DNA from: Alteribacillus iranensis
GTDB lineage: Bacteria > Bacillota > Bacilli > Bacillales > Marinococcaceae
Length of the DNA: 64,000 nucleotides
Assembly (NCBI RefSeq): GCF_900113025.1
Contig: NZ_FONT01000001.1
Coordinates: 682,001-746,000 of the forward strand
Direction: 5' to 3'
A program made the position numbers and the translations under genes. Of this stretch, positions 1 to 8,531 are shown one piece after another. How positions within the stretch are numbered: the first letter of the stretch is position 1; each line of letters opens with the position of its first letter. Under the pieces are notes generated by a model, which saw nothing but the letters and a program-made list of their open reading frames with translations, made no database searches and was not told where the DNA came from.

Positions 1-1299
1 GGAGGATGTTGGTACAATATACACATGTGAACCGCTTACCTCAGCAGCTTGCTCGGCGGCCATAATGATATTACCGTTATTTGGCAGGACAAATATGTGA
101 CGGGCATTTACTTTCTCAATAGAATGAATTATATCTTCGGTGCTTGGATTCATTGTTTGTCCACCTTCAATGACTTCGCTTGCACCAAGGCTTTTGAATA
201 ATTCTTCTATCCCTTTCCCCATGGAAACTGTTACAAATCCAAAATCTGCTCTGACCTCTTCCCTTTCAGAGTTCCGGTCTGTCTCTTCCTGTAAGGGGGT
301 TGTTGAGACTTCTGCTTCATTCTGTTCACGGTGCAATGCCTCATGTTGTTCTCTCATATTGTCTACCTTCACATGGATAAGACTTCCATATTTTTGAGCT
401 TTTGAGAGCACATTACCAGGATATTCTGCATGGATATGTATTTTTATTAAATCGTCATCACTAACAACTAAAAGGGAATCCCCATGCTCAGAAAGCTCTT
501 CTCTAAATACATTTTCGTCAAAAAGATGATTGGCCTTTTCATGGTCAAATTTTACCATCACTTCTGTGCAATAACCAAACGTAATATCCTCTGGTGCCAA
601 TGGAGCATGGGATATTTGATGATGCTCCACCTTTACAAGGTCCTCTAAATCAGGTAATGCTGATTCTTCATTTTGATGTGTATTTCTTCCTTCTAACGCA
701 TGTAACATTCCTTCATAGATATATACTAGTCCTTGTCCGCCTGAATCGACGACGCCGACTTCTTTTAAAACAGGAAGCAATTGAGGCGTTTTTTCCAAAG
801 ATACTTTTGCGTTTGACACAACTTTTGAAAGCCAATCTGCCGGGCTTGTGTCATCAGGTATTTTCTTGCTCCATTGCGAAGCATCTTTCGCTACGGTCAG
901 AATGGTCCCCTCCACAGGCTTCATCACTGCTTTATAAGCAGTGTTCACCCCTTCTTCTAAAGCTTTTTTCAACACCTTTGTGTTTAGTTCCTTTTCTTTT
1001 TCGACAGCTTTAGCAAAACCACGGAATAACTGAGATAATATAACCCCAGAATTCCCTCGTGCCCCCATTAAAAGGCCTTTGGAAAAATGTTTCGCCACCT
1101 CTCCCGCGTGATCTGAAAGATGAGCCTGTACTTCTTTCACTCCCGAAGAGATTGTCAAGTTCATATTCGTCCCGGTATCCCCATCGGGTACAGGGAAAAC
1201 ATTTAATGCATCTACTTTTTTAGCATGTTTGTCTAACAGTGCTGCCCCCTCGGTAAACATATGGGACAGCTGTTTGCCATTTACTTTTTCCTCTGTCAC
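1..1299 (-). CDS. fakA: Fatty acid kinase catalytic subunit (YloV/FakA, DAK family), 3' end cut by window
   Basis: The frame is open from a GTG start at 1299 to base 1 (433 codons), so the C-terminal part is outside the window (family about 550 aa). The GTG follows a GGAGG by about 9 nt. The N-terminal Dak2/DhaL-like kinase domain shows the nucleotide-binding signature NVFPVPDGDTGTNM near residues 33-46, which matches the B. subtilis YloV start closely. In the family, FakA uses ATP to phosphorylate fatty acids held by a FakB (DegV) protein, so that exogenous fatty acids can enter phospholipid synthesis. It lies 29 nt downstream of yloU, its usual partner, and is probably cotranscribed. No internal stop was found on reading all codons. 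Confidence 0.9.
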   Translation of the reverse strand, partial: MTEEKVNGKQLSHMFTEGAALLDKHAKKVDALNVFPVPDGDTGTNMNLTISSGVKEVQAHLSDHAGEVAKHFSKGLLMGARGNSGVILSQLFRGFAKAVEKEKELNTKVLKKALEEGVNTAYKAVMKPVEGTILTVAKDASQWSKKIPDDTSPADWLSKVVSNAKVSLEKTPQLLPVLKEVGVVDSGGQGLVYIYEGMLHALEGRNTHQNEESALPDLEDLVKVEHHQISHAPLAPEDITFGYCTEVMVKFDHEKANHLFDENVFREELSEHGDSLLVVSDDDLIKIHIHAEYPGNVLSKAQKYGSLIHVKVDNMREQHEALHREQNEAEVSTTPLQEETDRNSEREEVRADFGFVTVSMGKGIEELFKSLGASEVIEGGQTMNPSTEDIIHSIEKVNARHIFVLPNNGNIIMAAEQAAEVSGSHVYIVPTSS

Positions 1300-1328
1300 C
1301 TTACACTTCCTCCTTACATCATACGATC

Positions 1329-1691
1329 CTAAGGCTGAGTCACTCGAACACCTTGAACATAAACATTCACCGATTCAACAGATAACCCAAGCATTTGCTG
1401 CAATTGGTATTTCACTTTGCTTTGAACGTTATATGCTACCTCAGAAATCTTCGTTCCGTAACTTACTATAATATACATATCAATATGAATTTCATCGTTT
1501 ACTTCTCTTATTACTACTCCTCGAGAGAAGTTTTCACGTCCCAGCATTTCTGTTATACCATCTTTAATTTGTTTCTGCGAAGCCATACCAACTATACCAT
1601 AGCAATCAATCGCCGCTCCGCCGGCAATTGTAGCTACTACTTCCTTCGAAACATCAATTGATCCTAATTGGGAATTCATCTCTATAGACAT
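1329..1691 (-). CDS. yloU: Asp23/Gls24 family envelope stress protein YloU
   Basis: A 120-residue Asp23/Gls24 (DUF322) protein. It shows the typical opening (GSIDVSKEVVATIAGGAA) and the C-terminal region with VKYQLQQMLGL and VNVYVQGV. The family is abundant in Firmicutes and is linked to cell-envelope stress or membrane-associated filaments; the exact role of YloU is not known. It precedes fakA in the same direction, an arrangement conserved from Bacillus to Staphylococcus. A GGAGG lies upstream of the ATG. The 197-nt gap to rpmB is divergent and holds the promoters for both directions. Confidence 0.9.
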   Translation of the reverse strand: MSIEMNSQLGSIDVSKEVVATIAGGAAIDCYGIVGMASQKQIKDGITEMLGRENFSRGVVIREVNDEIHIDMYIIVSYGTKISEVAYNVQSKVKYQLQQMLGLSVESVNVYVQGVRVTQP

Positions 1692-1799
1692 TAAAGAGCC
1701 TCCTCCTGATAACGTTTCCTTCCAAGAGCTACGGTTATTTTACTATACTCTAAACGTAAAGAAAAGCGGTGGTGCACTAAGCAAAGTCACTATTCCTTC

Positions 1800-1828
1800 T
1801 TGCATCGCTAATTACCCTATGCTAAAAT
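1800..1828 (+). promoter_or_regulatory. sigma-A promoter of rpmB
   Basis: TTGCAT (1800-1805), a 17-bp spacer and TAAAAT (1823-1828) with an extended TGC just before the -10. It lies about 60 bp before the rpmB start and points the right way. Confidence 0.65.
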
Positions 1829-1888
1829 ATTCAAGTATGACTGATTGTGTAGCATGAATTGATGGCAAGATAAAAGGAGGTGCACGTT

Positions 1889-2077
1889 ATGGCACGGAAA
1901 TGCTATGTGACTGGAAAAGGTCCTAAATCCGGCAATAACCGTTCACACGCTAACAATGCAACGAAACGCCGCTGGGGCGCAAACGTTCAAAAAGTGCGCA
2001 TTATGGTTGACGGAAAACCTAAAAGAGTATATGTTTCTGCTCGCGCTCTTAAATCTGGCAAAGTTCAACGTGTATAA
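1889..2077 (+). CDS. rpmB: 50S ribosomal protein bL28
   Basis: A 62-residue ribosomal protein L28, nearly the full B. subtilis sequence pattern ([42 protein letters not shown]). It is the zinc-free type with a single N-terminal Cys. A GTG nine bases upstream is also in frame, but the ATG at 1889 is the start because AAAGGAGG (1873-1880) sits 8 nt before it and the family begins MARKC. The gene is monocistronic, with its own sigma-A promoter and terminator, and is transcribed against its neighbours, as in B. subtilis. Confidence 0.97.
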   Translation: MARKCYVTGKGPKSGNNRSHANNATKRRWGANVQKVRIMVDGKPKRVYVSARALKSGKVQRV

Positions 2078-2090
2078 TTAGGACGAAAAT

Positions 2091-2120
2091 CCGGAACCTC
2101 ATTATGAGAGTTCCGGTTTT
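2091..2120 (+). terminator. Intrinsic terminator of rpmB
   Basis: Stem CCGGAAC (2091-2097) / GTTCCGG (2110-2116) followed by TTTT, 13 nt after the rpmB stop. Confidence 0.75.
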
Positions 2121-2157
2121 AATACTATATTTGTTTACATAATAAAATTATCATTTA

Positions 2158-2238
2158 CTATTCCTTCTTCACCGTGCCAATAACGGCGCGTACAAACCCC
2201 CCGAGAAATTTAGGCAGTTTAATCGTATAAATTTTCAT
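2158..2238 (-). CDS. spoVM: Stage V sporulation protein M (SpoVM), 26 aa
   Basis: A 26-codon reading frame, ATG at 2238 and TAG at 2158-2160, preceded by GGAGGAG. The peptide begins MKIYTIKLPKFLGG and ends RAVIGTVKKE. B. subtilis SpoVM is the same length and differs at only a few positions (MKFYTIKLPKFLGG start). SpoVM is an amphipathic helix that recognises the positive curvature of the outer forespore membrane, anchors the coat ATPase SpoIVA and inhibits FtsH. Pro9 within the helix, needed for curvature sensing in the family, is present. It lies next to rpmB as in B. subtilis. I could not identify its sigma-E promoter with confidence. Confidence 0.95.
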   Translation of the reverse strand: MKIYTIKLPKFLGGFVRAVIGTVKKE

Positions 2239-2458
2239 AGAATCTCCTCCCTATTTCTTATATATTTTACGCGGCACGCGCCTCTTGTAATCACCTTGTT
2301 TCTTCCGCCATAAATTTTTCATTGCCCGTAACTTACCGTTTCTCTTATATGTATATTCAAAAAGTGAAAAATAGTACATAGAAAATTTTCCATACCCTTC
2401 ATCAAGCATAATCTTCCCTATTTTTTCAGACACTAGGTAAACAAAGGAGGATGTTGTG

Positions 2459-4009
2459 ATGAAAAAAGTAACCAGGGTATTTTGGGTCTCCATTATTCTG
2501 GCGATTATATTTGTTCTTTGGGGCGTAATATTCCCTACTAATTTGCAAGCTTCTATGGATGCGGCTTTATCCTTTTTTATGCAGAACTTTGGGTGGTTTT
2601 ACCAAATTGCTGCCACTTTTTTTCTTCTCTTTGCCCTCTTTCTTATTTTTAGTCGTCGCTACGGAAAAATTAGACTGGGGAAAGAAGAGGACAAGCCCGA
2701 GTTTAGTCGTCCTACGTGGATAGCAATGTTGTTTAGCGCCGGGATGGGAATCGGCCTTTTGTTTTTTGGTGTCTCTGAACCAATTTCTCACTTCTCCAAC
2801 CCTCCTTTACTACCGAGTGGTGGAACTGATGATGCGGCGATTTTAAGTCTCAGATACACTTACTTACATTGGGGCTTTCACGCCTGGGCCATTTATGCGT
2901 CAATTGCTCTTGGGTTAGCTTACTTTAAATTTAGAAAAGGTTATCCAGGCTTAATGAGTGCCACTCTTCGGCCCTTATTAGGAGATCGAGTGAAGGGACG
3001 TACAGGTGAGGTAATAGACGTAATTGCAGTATTTGCTACTGTATTTGGGGTATGTGCATCTCTCGGTCTGGGGGCAGCTCAAATTAATGGCGGCTTAAGC
3101 TTTTTAACAGGTATTCCTAATAATTTTTGGATACAGTTGATGATCATTTCAATCGTTACCATTCTTTTTATGATAAGTGCAGGGACGGGCTTGAAAAAAG
3201 GGATAAAATATTTAAGCAATACGAATATGATATTGGCGGTTATCCTATTTGTGGCCTTGTTGATTTTAGGCCCAACTATTTTCTTGTTAGATTTATTTAC
3301 GACTACGTTTGGTTCCTATTTACAAAACTTGCCGCAAATGGGGTTGCGATTAGCTCCCTTTAATTCGGAAGACGCAGCCTGGTTTCAAAACTGGACGATC
3401 TTTTATTGGGCTTGGTGGATATCATGGGCGCCTTTCGTAGGTACTTTTATTGCACGCGTGTCAAAAGGAAGAACGGTACGCGAATTTATGATTGCTGTAT
3501 TACTCGTTCCAACTGTCGTTTGTACATTATGGTTTTGTGTTTTCGGAGGAACAGGAATTTTTTTAGAATTTAATTTAGGGATTCCTGTATCTGGAGAAAG
3601 CTTGGAAACTGCTTTGTTTTACGTATTTGAACAGCTCCCTATCAGTTGGCTTTTATCTCTTATCACCTTATTTTTAATTACTACGTTCTTTATAACTTCC
3701 GCAGATTCAGCTACGTATGTTCTCGGATTACAAACAACGCAGAGTGGAACCGAGCCTCCTAATGCAGTGAAATTTAGCTGGGGAATCATCCTCGCGGCTT
3801 CGGCGATTGTCCTTATGGCCTCGGGAGGTCTAGAAGCCATACAAACGACGATCATCGTTAGTGCTTTCCCATTAGCTATTGTCTTAATAGCTATGGCGTT
3901 CTCTATCTTAAAAGCATTCCGTGCCGAAAAGAAAACAGTGACTGATCCAGAAGGAGCAAAGAAAAATTCACGCCGACGTAGAAAAAGACCTGAAATCAAT
4001 CCAACGTAG
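2459..4009 (+). CDS. opuD: BCCT-family glycine betaine/choline transporter (OpuD-like)
   Basis: A protein of about 516 residues with 12 predicted hydrophobic segments. The two BCCT landmarks are present: FSAGMGIGLLFFGVSEP near residue 95 and the tryptophan-rich WAWWISWAPFVGTF near residue 320. It follows B. subtilis OpuD closely over the first 110 residues. The family imports betaine-type osmolytes with Na+. The C-terminus is strongly basic (NSRRRRKRPE), like the osmosensing tails of some BCCT proteins. ATG 2459 is chosen because AAAGGAGG lies 8 nt before it; GTG 2456 is the alternative. The gene stands between spoVM and rpe, on the opposite strand to both, with its own terminator, so it looks inserted. 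Exact substrate unknown. Confidence 0.88.
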   Translation: MKKVTRVFWVSIILAIIFVLWGVIFPTNLQASMDAALSFFMQNFGWFYQIAATFFLLFALFLIFSRRYGKIRLGKEEDKPEFSRPTWIAMLFSAGMGIGLLFFGVSEPISHFSNPPLLPSGGTDDAAILSLRYTYLHWGFHAWAIYASIALGLAYFKFRKGYPGLMSATLRPLLGDRVKGRTGEVIDVIAVFATVFGVCASLGLGAAQINGGLSFLTGIPNNFWIQLMIISIVTILFMISAGTGLKKGIKYLSNTNMILAVILFVALLILGPTIFLLDLFTTTFGSYLQNLPQMGLRLAPFNSEDAAWFQNWTIFYWAWWISWAPFVGTFIARVSKGRTVREFMIAVLLVPTVVCTLWFCVFGGTGIFLEFNLGIPVSGESLETALFYVFEQLPISWLLSLITLFLITTFFITSADSATYVLGLQTTQSGTEPPNAVKFSWGIILAASAIVLMASGGLEAIQTTIIVSAFPLAIVLIAMAFSILKAFRAEKKTVTDPEGAKKNSRRRRKRPEINPT

Positions 4010-4020
4010 CTTTTCCTGTC

Positions 4021-4059
4021 AAAGGTGATAGTGTCACTCACGTCACCTTTCTCTTTTTT
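4021..4059 (+). terminator. Intrinsic terminator of the BCCT gene
   Basis: AAAGGTGA (4021-4028) pairs with TCACCTTT (4043-4050), followed by CTCTTTTTTC. It starts 11 nt after the stop codon. Confidence 0.75.
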
Positions 4060-4134
4060 CTAAAGCTATTCTTATCTAGGGTAACGCAATGGCCCGCAGA
4101 GGTTTTCCGCAGACGAAGACTCGAGTCATTACAA

Positions 4135-4168
4135 CAAAAAGGACTGCTCAGTATATTAGAACAGCCCT
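4135..4168 (-). terminator. Intrinsic terminator at the end of the prpC-prkC-rsgA-rpe run
   Basis: On the minus strand a 10-bp stem with two G-U pairs, AGGGCTGTTC / GAGCAGTCCT, is followed by five T's. It lies about 40 nt after the rpe stop and faces the BCCT terminator. Confidence 0.7.
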
Positions 4169-4209
4169 CATATTGGTATACAAATTATAATGACAGTGAA
4201 CCACGTATC

Positions 4210-4866
4210 TTAATGGTAAGAAGAACCTCGTATCGCAGCAATGGCTGCTGCTCGGTCTGTTTGTTTATAGATCGCAGAACCTGCCACTAAAACATTGGCT
4301 CCTGCTTTTCGGCAAGCTTCTGCTGTCTCTGCGTTTACACCACCATCTACTTCAATTTCCGCCTCTGATCCTATCTTATCCAGATGCTCTTTTACCTCTG
4401 AGATTTTAGGTAATACTTCCGGAATGAACGCTTGTCCCCCAAAACCTGGATTTACTGTCATTAGTAAAACGAGATCAACATCTTGTAATATAGGCTTAAT
4501 TATTTCTACGGGGGTAGCTGGATTTATTACGACACCCGCTTTTACATTCTCATTCTTAATCAGCTGAATGGTTCGATGCAAATGAGGACATGCTTCCACA
4601 TGAACAGAAATAATATCTGCTCCTGCTTTAGCAAAATCAGTAATGTACTTTTCTGGTTCTTCAATCATTAAATGGACATCAAGAGGCTTCTTCGTATGAG
4701 GTCTCACTGCTTCTACGATTAAAGGACCAATCGTAATATTGGGTACAAAATGACCATCCATGACATCTATATGAATATAGTCCGCTCCTCCTTCATCTAC
4801 TTCTGTAACTTCGTCTCTCAAACGGGAGAAATCTGCTGATAATATAGACGGGGCTACTTTTGTCAT
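4210..4866 (-). CDS. rpe: Ribulose-phosphate 3-epimerase
   Basis: A 218-residue TIM barrel, the normal size. It begins KVAPSILSADFSRL and carries the metal and substrate motifs HIDVMDGHFVPN, VHLMIEEPE, MTVNPGFGGQ and EVDGGVN. It interconverts ribulose 5-phosphate and xylulose 5-phosphate in the pentose phosphate pathway. It starts 3 nt after the rsgA stop and is cotranscribed with it, as in B. subtilis. There the next gene is thiN; here the downstream side holds the BCCT gene on the other strand. Confidence 0.97.
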   Translation of the reverse strand: MTKVAPSILSADFSRLRDEVTEVDEGGADYIHIDVMDGHFVPNITIGPLIVEAVRPHTKKPLDVHLMIEEPEKYITDFAKAGADIISVHVEACPHLHRTIQLIKNENVKAGVVINPATPVEIIKPILQDVDLVLLMTVNPGFGGQAFIPEVLPKISEVKEHLDKIGSEAEIEVDGGVNAETAEACRKAGANVLVAGSAIYKQTDRAAAIAAIRGSSYH

Positions 4867-4869
4867 TGT

Positions 4870-5748
4870 TTAATACCTCCGTTGGTTCAATATTTCTTCA
4901 TAAAACGTAACATAATGGTCATATCTGTAATTTGGTATATCTTTTGCCTCCACCGCTTCTTTTACGGCACAGCCTGGTTCCTTCCTATGCGTACACCCTC
5001 GAAACTTACATGCTGGCATCCGTTCTCTCATTTCCGGAAAACAAATGTCTAAATTATTTTCTGATATGTCTTGGAAATCAAGAGAACTAAAACCAGGAGT
5101 GTCAGCTACGAGACCTCCATACATTCGAACGAGTTCTACATGACGAGTGGTATGCTTCCCTCTTCCAAGGTGTTTCGATATTTCTCCTGTCTTCAAATCC
5201 AACGAAGGTACAAGCGAATTAAGTATCGTAGATTTTCCAACACCAGATTGACCTGCAGCTATAGTTAGTTTTTGTTCTAATAAAGGGGTTAGCTGCTGAA
5301 CCCCTTCACCTTTCGTACCGGAAAGGAAGAAAAACGGATAGCCGCATCTCTCGTAATTCTCTTTATACTGATTCAGTTCTTGCTTCGTTGATTCATCTGC
5401 TAAATCAATTTTGTTCACAATGATAACCGATTCAATATCCATTGCTTCCATATGAACAAGAAAGCGATCAAGTAAGAGAGAAGAAAACGCAGGTTCTTCT
5501 GCCGAAAACACAAGAAAGGATTGATCAATATTAGCCACTGGCGGGCGAATGAGCGCGTTACGCCTTTCTGAAATTTCATAAACATAGCCCTCTTCATTTT
5601 GATCGATCTCAAACTTTACTCTGTCCCCTACTAAAGGATTTATCTTCTGCTTTCTAAACAGACCTCTGCCCCGGCACTGGTATGTTCCTTGACTATTTTC
5701 CACATAGTAATAGCCGCTGAGTGCTTTTACAATAATCCCTTCTTCCAT
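4870..5748 (-). CDS. rsgA: Ribosome small-subunit-dependent GTPase A (RsgA/CpgA)
   Basis: A 292-residue circularly permuted GTPase. An N-terminal OB fold is followed by the G domain in permuted order: NKID (G4), GQSGVGKST (G1), DTPGF (G3). A C-terminal zinc knuckle has Cys-Cys-His-Cys in CKFRGCTHRKEPGC. It assists late 30S subunit maturation. In B. subtilis it is phosphorylated by PrkC, whose gene is 15 nt upstream here, so regulator and target share an operon. Confidence 0.97.
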   Translation of the reverse strand: MEEGIIVKALSGYYYVENSQGTYQCRGRGLFRKQKINPLVGDRVKFEIDQNEEGYVYEISERRNALIRPPVANIDQSFLVFSAEEPAFSSLLLDRFLVHMEAMDIESVIIVNKIDLADESTKQELNQYKENYERCGYPFFFLSGTKGEGVQQLTPLLEQKLTIAAGQSGVGKSTILNSLVPSLDLKTGEISKHLGRGKHTTRHVELVRMYGGLVADTPGFSSLDFQDISENNLDICFPEMRERMPACKFRGCTHRKEPGCAVKEAVEAKDIPNYRYDHYVTFYEEILNQRRY

Positions 5749-5763
5749 ATACCCTCCTTATTA

Positions 5764-7767
5764 TTATTCGCCGTAATTATAACGGTTTGACTGAACTTCC
5801 TCTCCATTTACGTACAACGTATACGATCCTGGTTTTTCTGGCGTTACCTCTAATGGTATCCGGTACGTCTTAGTTTCTGAAATCGTCTCTTCAATGAAAA
5901 CAGCTGGTTGTTCCTCTGTCGTAGCATCTTCGTACTCAATAAGAATGTCAAAAGAAGCCTCTTCTTCCTCTTCGACCTCTACTGGAATCACTGCTTCCAC
6001 TTGTTCTACTTTCTTTTCTTCTTCAGTCTCCTCTACGGTATTTTCTTCTGGTTCTTCGTCTGGGCCGATGGATATGACAAAGGTTACCGTCTCTCCTGCT
6101 GTGACGTTGTTGTAAGGACCAGGAGAATGCTCAATGACGCGCCCCTCTCTTACGACATCAGAGTGGCGTTCTTCAAAATTTCCATTCAACTGATTATTTC
6201 TTAAATAGTTCTCCACTGCATCTTTAGAAGCGCCTTCCAAATTTTCAAGCTGAAACTCCTGTTCCACACTATAGGTTAAATAAACCGTTGTTTCAGAAGG
6301 TATTACGCTTTCTCCCTGTTCAGGAGACTGGTCCATGATCCTGCCGGGTGGGATATCAGCCGTTTCACTTGCCGTAAATTCGATATTTTCGTAGTCGCTC
6401 AGTGCTTCCTCTGCTTGCTCGCGACTGAGCCCGATCAGTTCTGGCATTTCTTCTTCTTTCATCCCATCACTGACATATAATGTTACTGTACTATCTACCT
6501 TTACAGACTTGCCGCCACTCGGATCTTGGGAAATAACATGATCGACTTCTACATCATCATCAAATGACCTCTCAACCTCTGGAATCAGTTCTGCTGCTTC
6601 TATTTCTTCAATTGCTTCTGACTCTTCCATTTCCACTACATCTGGCACTTCTGTATCTGCCACTCTTAACATATTGGGAAGAGCTGTAAATGCAAATATA
6701 ATTGCTGCTGTAAAAAAGAGTAAGAGAAAGAGAAGAACCCATAACCAGCGTCTTTTCTTTTTTGGAGTTTTCGCTTTGTCATCTTTCTCGCCTTTACTAT
6801 CTGTTGGAGATGTGATGTTGTTGTTATTTTCAGCGATTTTTGTCTCATCGTTGTCTGTAGGATAACCTTCTTTAATAATGGGTACTGCTTTCGTAACATC
6901 CTCATCCCCGGGCAATTCAAATGGAGGCTCGTTTCTGCGTTCAGGATGCAATGAGGTTTTTAAATCTTCATGCATCTCTGAAATGTTGCCATATCTCATA
7001 CCTGGATCCTTTACAGTCGCTTTAAGGATAATATTTTCCAAGCTTTGAGGAAGGCCTGGTCTATGCTCAGACGGACGAGGCAGCGGTTCTTGTAAATGCT
7101 TCAATGCTATGGTTACGGCAGAATCCCCTGTATAAGGTAAACTCCCTGTAATCATTTCATACAACACAACACCAAGAGAGTAAATATCTGATTGTGCTGT
7201 GACAAAACCGCCTCTTGCTTGTTCTGGTGACAGGTAATGTACGGAACCCATAACTGAATTAGTATGTGTAATCGTTGCGGCGGACGCGGCACGAGCAATA
7301 CCAAAATCAGTTACTTTTACCTCTCCCTCAGTAGTTAGTAGAATATTATGAGGTTTTATATCTCGATGTACAATGTGATTGAGATGGGCATGGCCAATTG
7401 CACTTAATATTTGTTCCATCAGAGCAATCGCTTGTTCTAATGGAAGTGGACCGTCATGTTGGATTTTTTGTTTTAACGTCTCTCCATCTACGAATTCCAT
7501 GACGATATAGTATAAGTTTTCTTCTTCTCCCACATCATATATATTAACGATATTAGGATGAGCGAGTGACGTAGCTGCTTGGGCTTCCCGATGAAAACGG
7601 CGGATAAATTCCTCATCTGTATTATATTGAGGCTGCAAGACCTTCACCGCCACCGGTCTTTCAAGTATGAGATCTATCCCTTTATAGACATGAGCCATCC
7701 CGCCTCCGCCGATCATATCTTGGATCTCGTACCGTTGACTGATTCTTTTACCTATCAGTTCTGACAT
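5764..7767 (-). CDS. prkC: Serine/threonine protein kinase PrkC with PASTA domains
   Basis: A 667-residue kinase. The cytosolic domain (about residues 12-270) shows the glycine loop, the ATP lysine in VAVKVLQ, the catalytic loop HRDIKPHN, DFGIAR and SPEQARG. A basic stretch KKKRRW precedes one transmembrane helix near residues 345-365. The extracellular part has three PASTA repeats, then a very Glu-rich linker and a small beta-type C-terminal domain. PASTA domains bind muropeptides; in Bacillus the kinase triggers spore germination and regulates cell wall and translation factors. Length is close to B. subtilis PrkC (648 aa). It overlaps the end of prpC, its phosphatase, by 13 nt. Confidence 0.97.
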   Translation of the reverse strand: MSELIGKRISQRYEIQDMIGGGGMAHVYKGIDLILERPVAVKVLQPQYNTDEEFIRRFHREAQAATSLAHPNIVNIYDVGEEENLYYIVMEFVDGETLKQKIQHDGPLPLEQAIALMEQILSAIGHAHLNHIVHRDIKPHNILLTTEGEVKVTDFGIARAASAATITHTNSVMGSVHYLSPEQARGGFVTAQSDIYSLGVVLYEMITGSLPYTGDSAVTIALKHLQEPLPRPSEHRPGLPQSLENIILKATVKDPGMRYGNISEMHEDLKTSLHPERRNEPPFELPGDEDVTKAVPIIKEGYPTDNDETKIAENNNNITSPTDSKGEKDDKAKTPKKKRRWLWVLLFLLLFFTAAIIFAFTALPNMLRVADTEVPDVVEMEESEAIEEIEAAELIPEVERSFDDDVEVDHVISQDPSGGKSVKVDSTVTLYVSDGMKEEEMPELIGLSREQAEEALSDYENIEFTASETADIPPGRIMDQSPEQGESVIPSETTVYLTYSVEQEFQLENLEGASKDAVENYLRNNQLNGNFEERHSDVVREGRVIEHSPGPYNNVTAGETVTFVISIGPDEEPEENTVEETEEEKKVEQVEAVIPVEVEEEEEASFDILIEYEDATTEEQPAVFIEETISETKTYRIPLEVTPEKPGSYTLYVNGEEVQSNRYNYGE

Positions 7768-8522
7768 GACGTTATCCCCTCTTCATCTTGGGGTTCGTGA
7801 AGGACGAGAGCAAGGGTAATATTATCCTCTCCTCCTCGCTCATTTGCCATATGTACAATTTTCTGGGCTTGATCAGGCAAGGGTAGATTCAATAACATAA
7901 CTTCATGCAATTCATCGCTATTTAACTTGTTTGTAAGCCCATCAGAACACAACAGTATTCCTTGGCCTTCTTCCCATCCCAAAACGACACTCTCGCTTTT
8001 TGTTTCCCTTTCGGTTCCTAACGCACGAATTAATACATTCTTCCGAGGATGATTTTCGGCTTCCGCTTCTGTTATTTGCCCATTTTTCTTTAATTCATTT
8101 ACGAGGGAGTGGTCCTCTGTTTTGAGAAGAAGTGCTTCTTTAGTAATAAAATACGCACGACTGTCCCCTACATGGGCTAACGCAACAAAATGATTGGTGC
8201 ATAAAGCAGCCACAATTGTCGTTCCCATTCCAGACAAAGACCGTTCTTCTTGTGCGCGATGAAAGATAGCTTTGTTTACGTCTGAAATTTTATTTGTTAA
8301 CCACTCTTCGGCACTTTGGGGCGTAAATGATTGGTCAATGGAGCACCAGGCTGTTTCTAGCATCTCTTTTGCTATTTGGCTTGCAACATCACCAGCTTGA
8401 TGGCCGCCCATCCCATCGGCGACCACAGCTAGATATTCTCCTGCTTTGTTCACAAATACTCCTCCGGCATCTTCATTATGTTCGCGGAGCTTTCCAACAT
8501 CCGTCACAAACGCAGTTTTCAC
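7755..8522 (-). CDS. prpC: PP2C-type protein phosphatase PrpC
   Basis: A 255-residue PPM-family phosphatase. Metal-binding motifs are visible: EHNEDAGGVF at the start, ADGMGGHQAGD near residue 36, HVGDSRAYF, CSDGLTN and GGEDNITLALV. It removes phosphate from PrkC and its targets, including RsgA and EF-G in B. subtilis. The 13-nt overlap with prkC implies translational coupling. It lies 9 nt after rlmN. Confidence 0.97.
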   Translation of the reverse strand: MKTAFVTDVGKLREHNEDAGGVFVNKAGEYLAVVADGMGGHQAGDVASQIAKEMLETAWCSIDQSFTPQSAEEWLTNKISDVNKAIFHRAQEERSLSGMGTTIVAALCTNHFVALAHVGDSRAYFITKEALLLKTEDHSLVNELKKNGQITEAEAENHPRKNVLIRALGTERETKSESVVLGWEEGQGILLCSDGLTNKLNSDELHEVMLLNLPLPDQAQKIVHMANERGGEDNITLALVLHEPQDEEGITSCQN

Positions 8523-8531
8523 GGAAGAGAT

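Noticed and set aside
594-1013. 139-codon plus-strand ORF opposite fakA
   Set aside because: Antisense shadow; fakA is open and conserved over the whole stretch.
2251-2493. 80-codon minus-strand ORF between spoVM and the BCCT gene
   Set aside because: It covers the BCCT start and ribosome site, has no convincing own ribosome site and no family resemblance; the basic composition looks like chance in AT-rich DNA.
4080-4130. Possible decayed repeat downstream of the BCCT gene (CCGCAGAGG and CCGCAGACG)
   Set aside because: Too short and without a second copy or clear ends.
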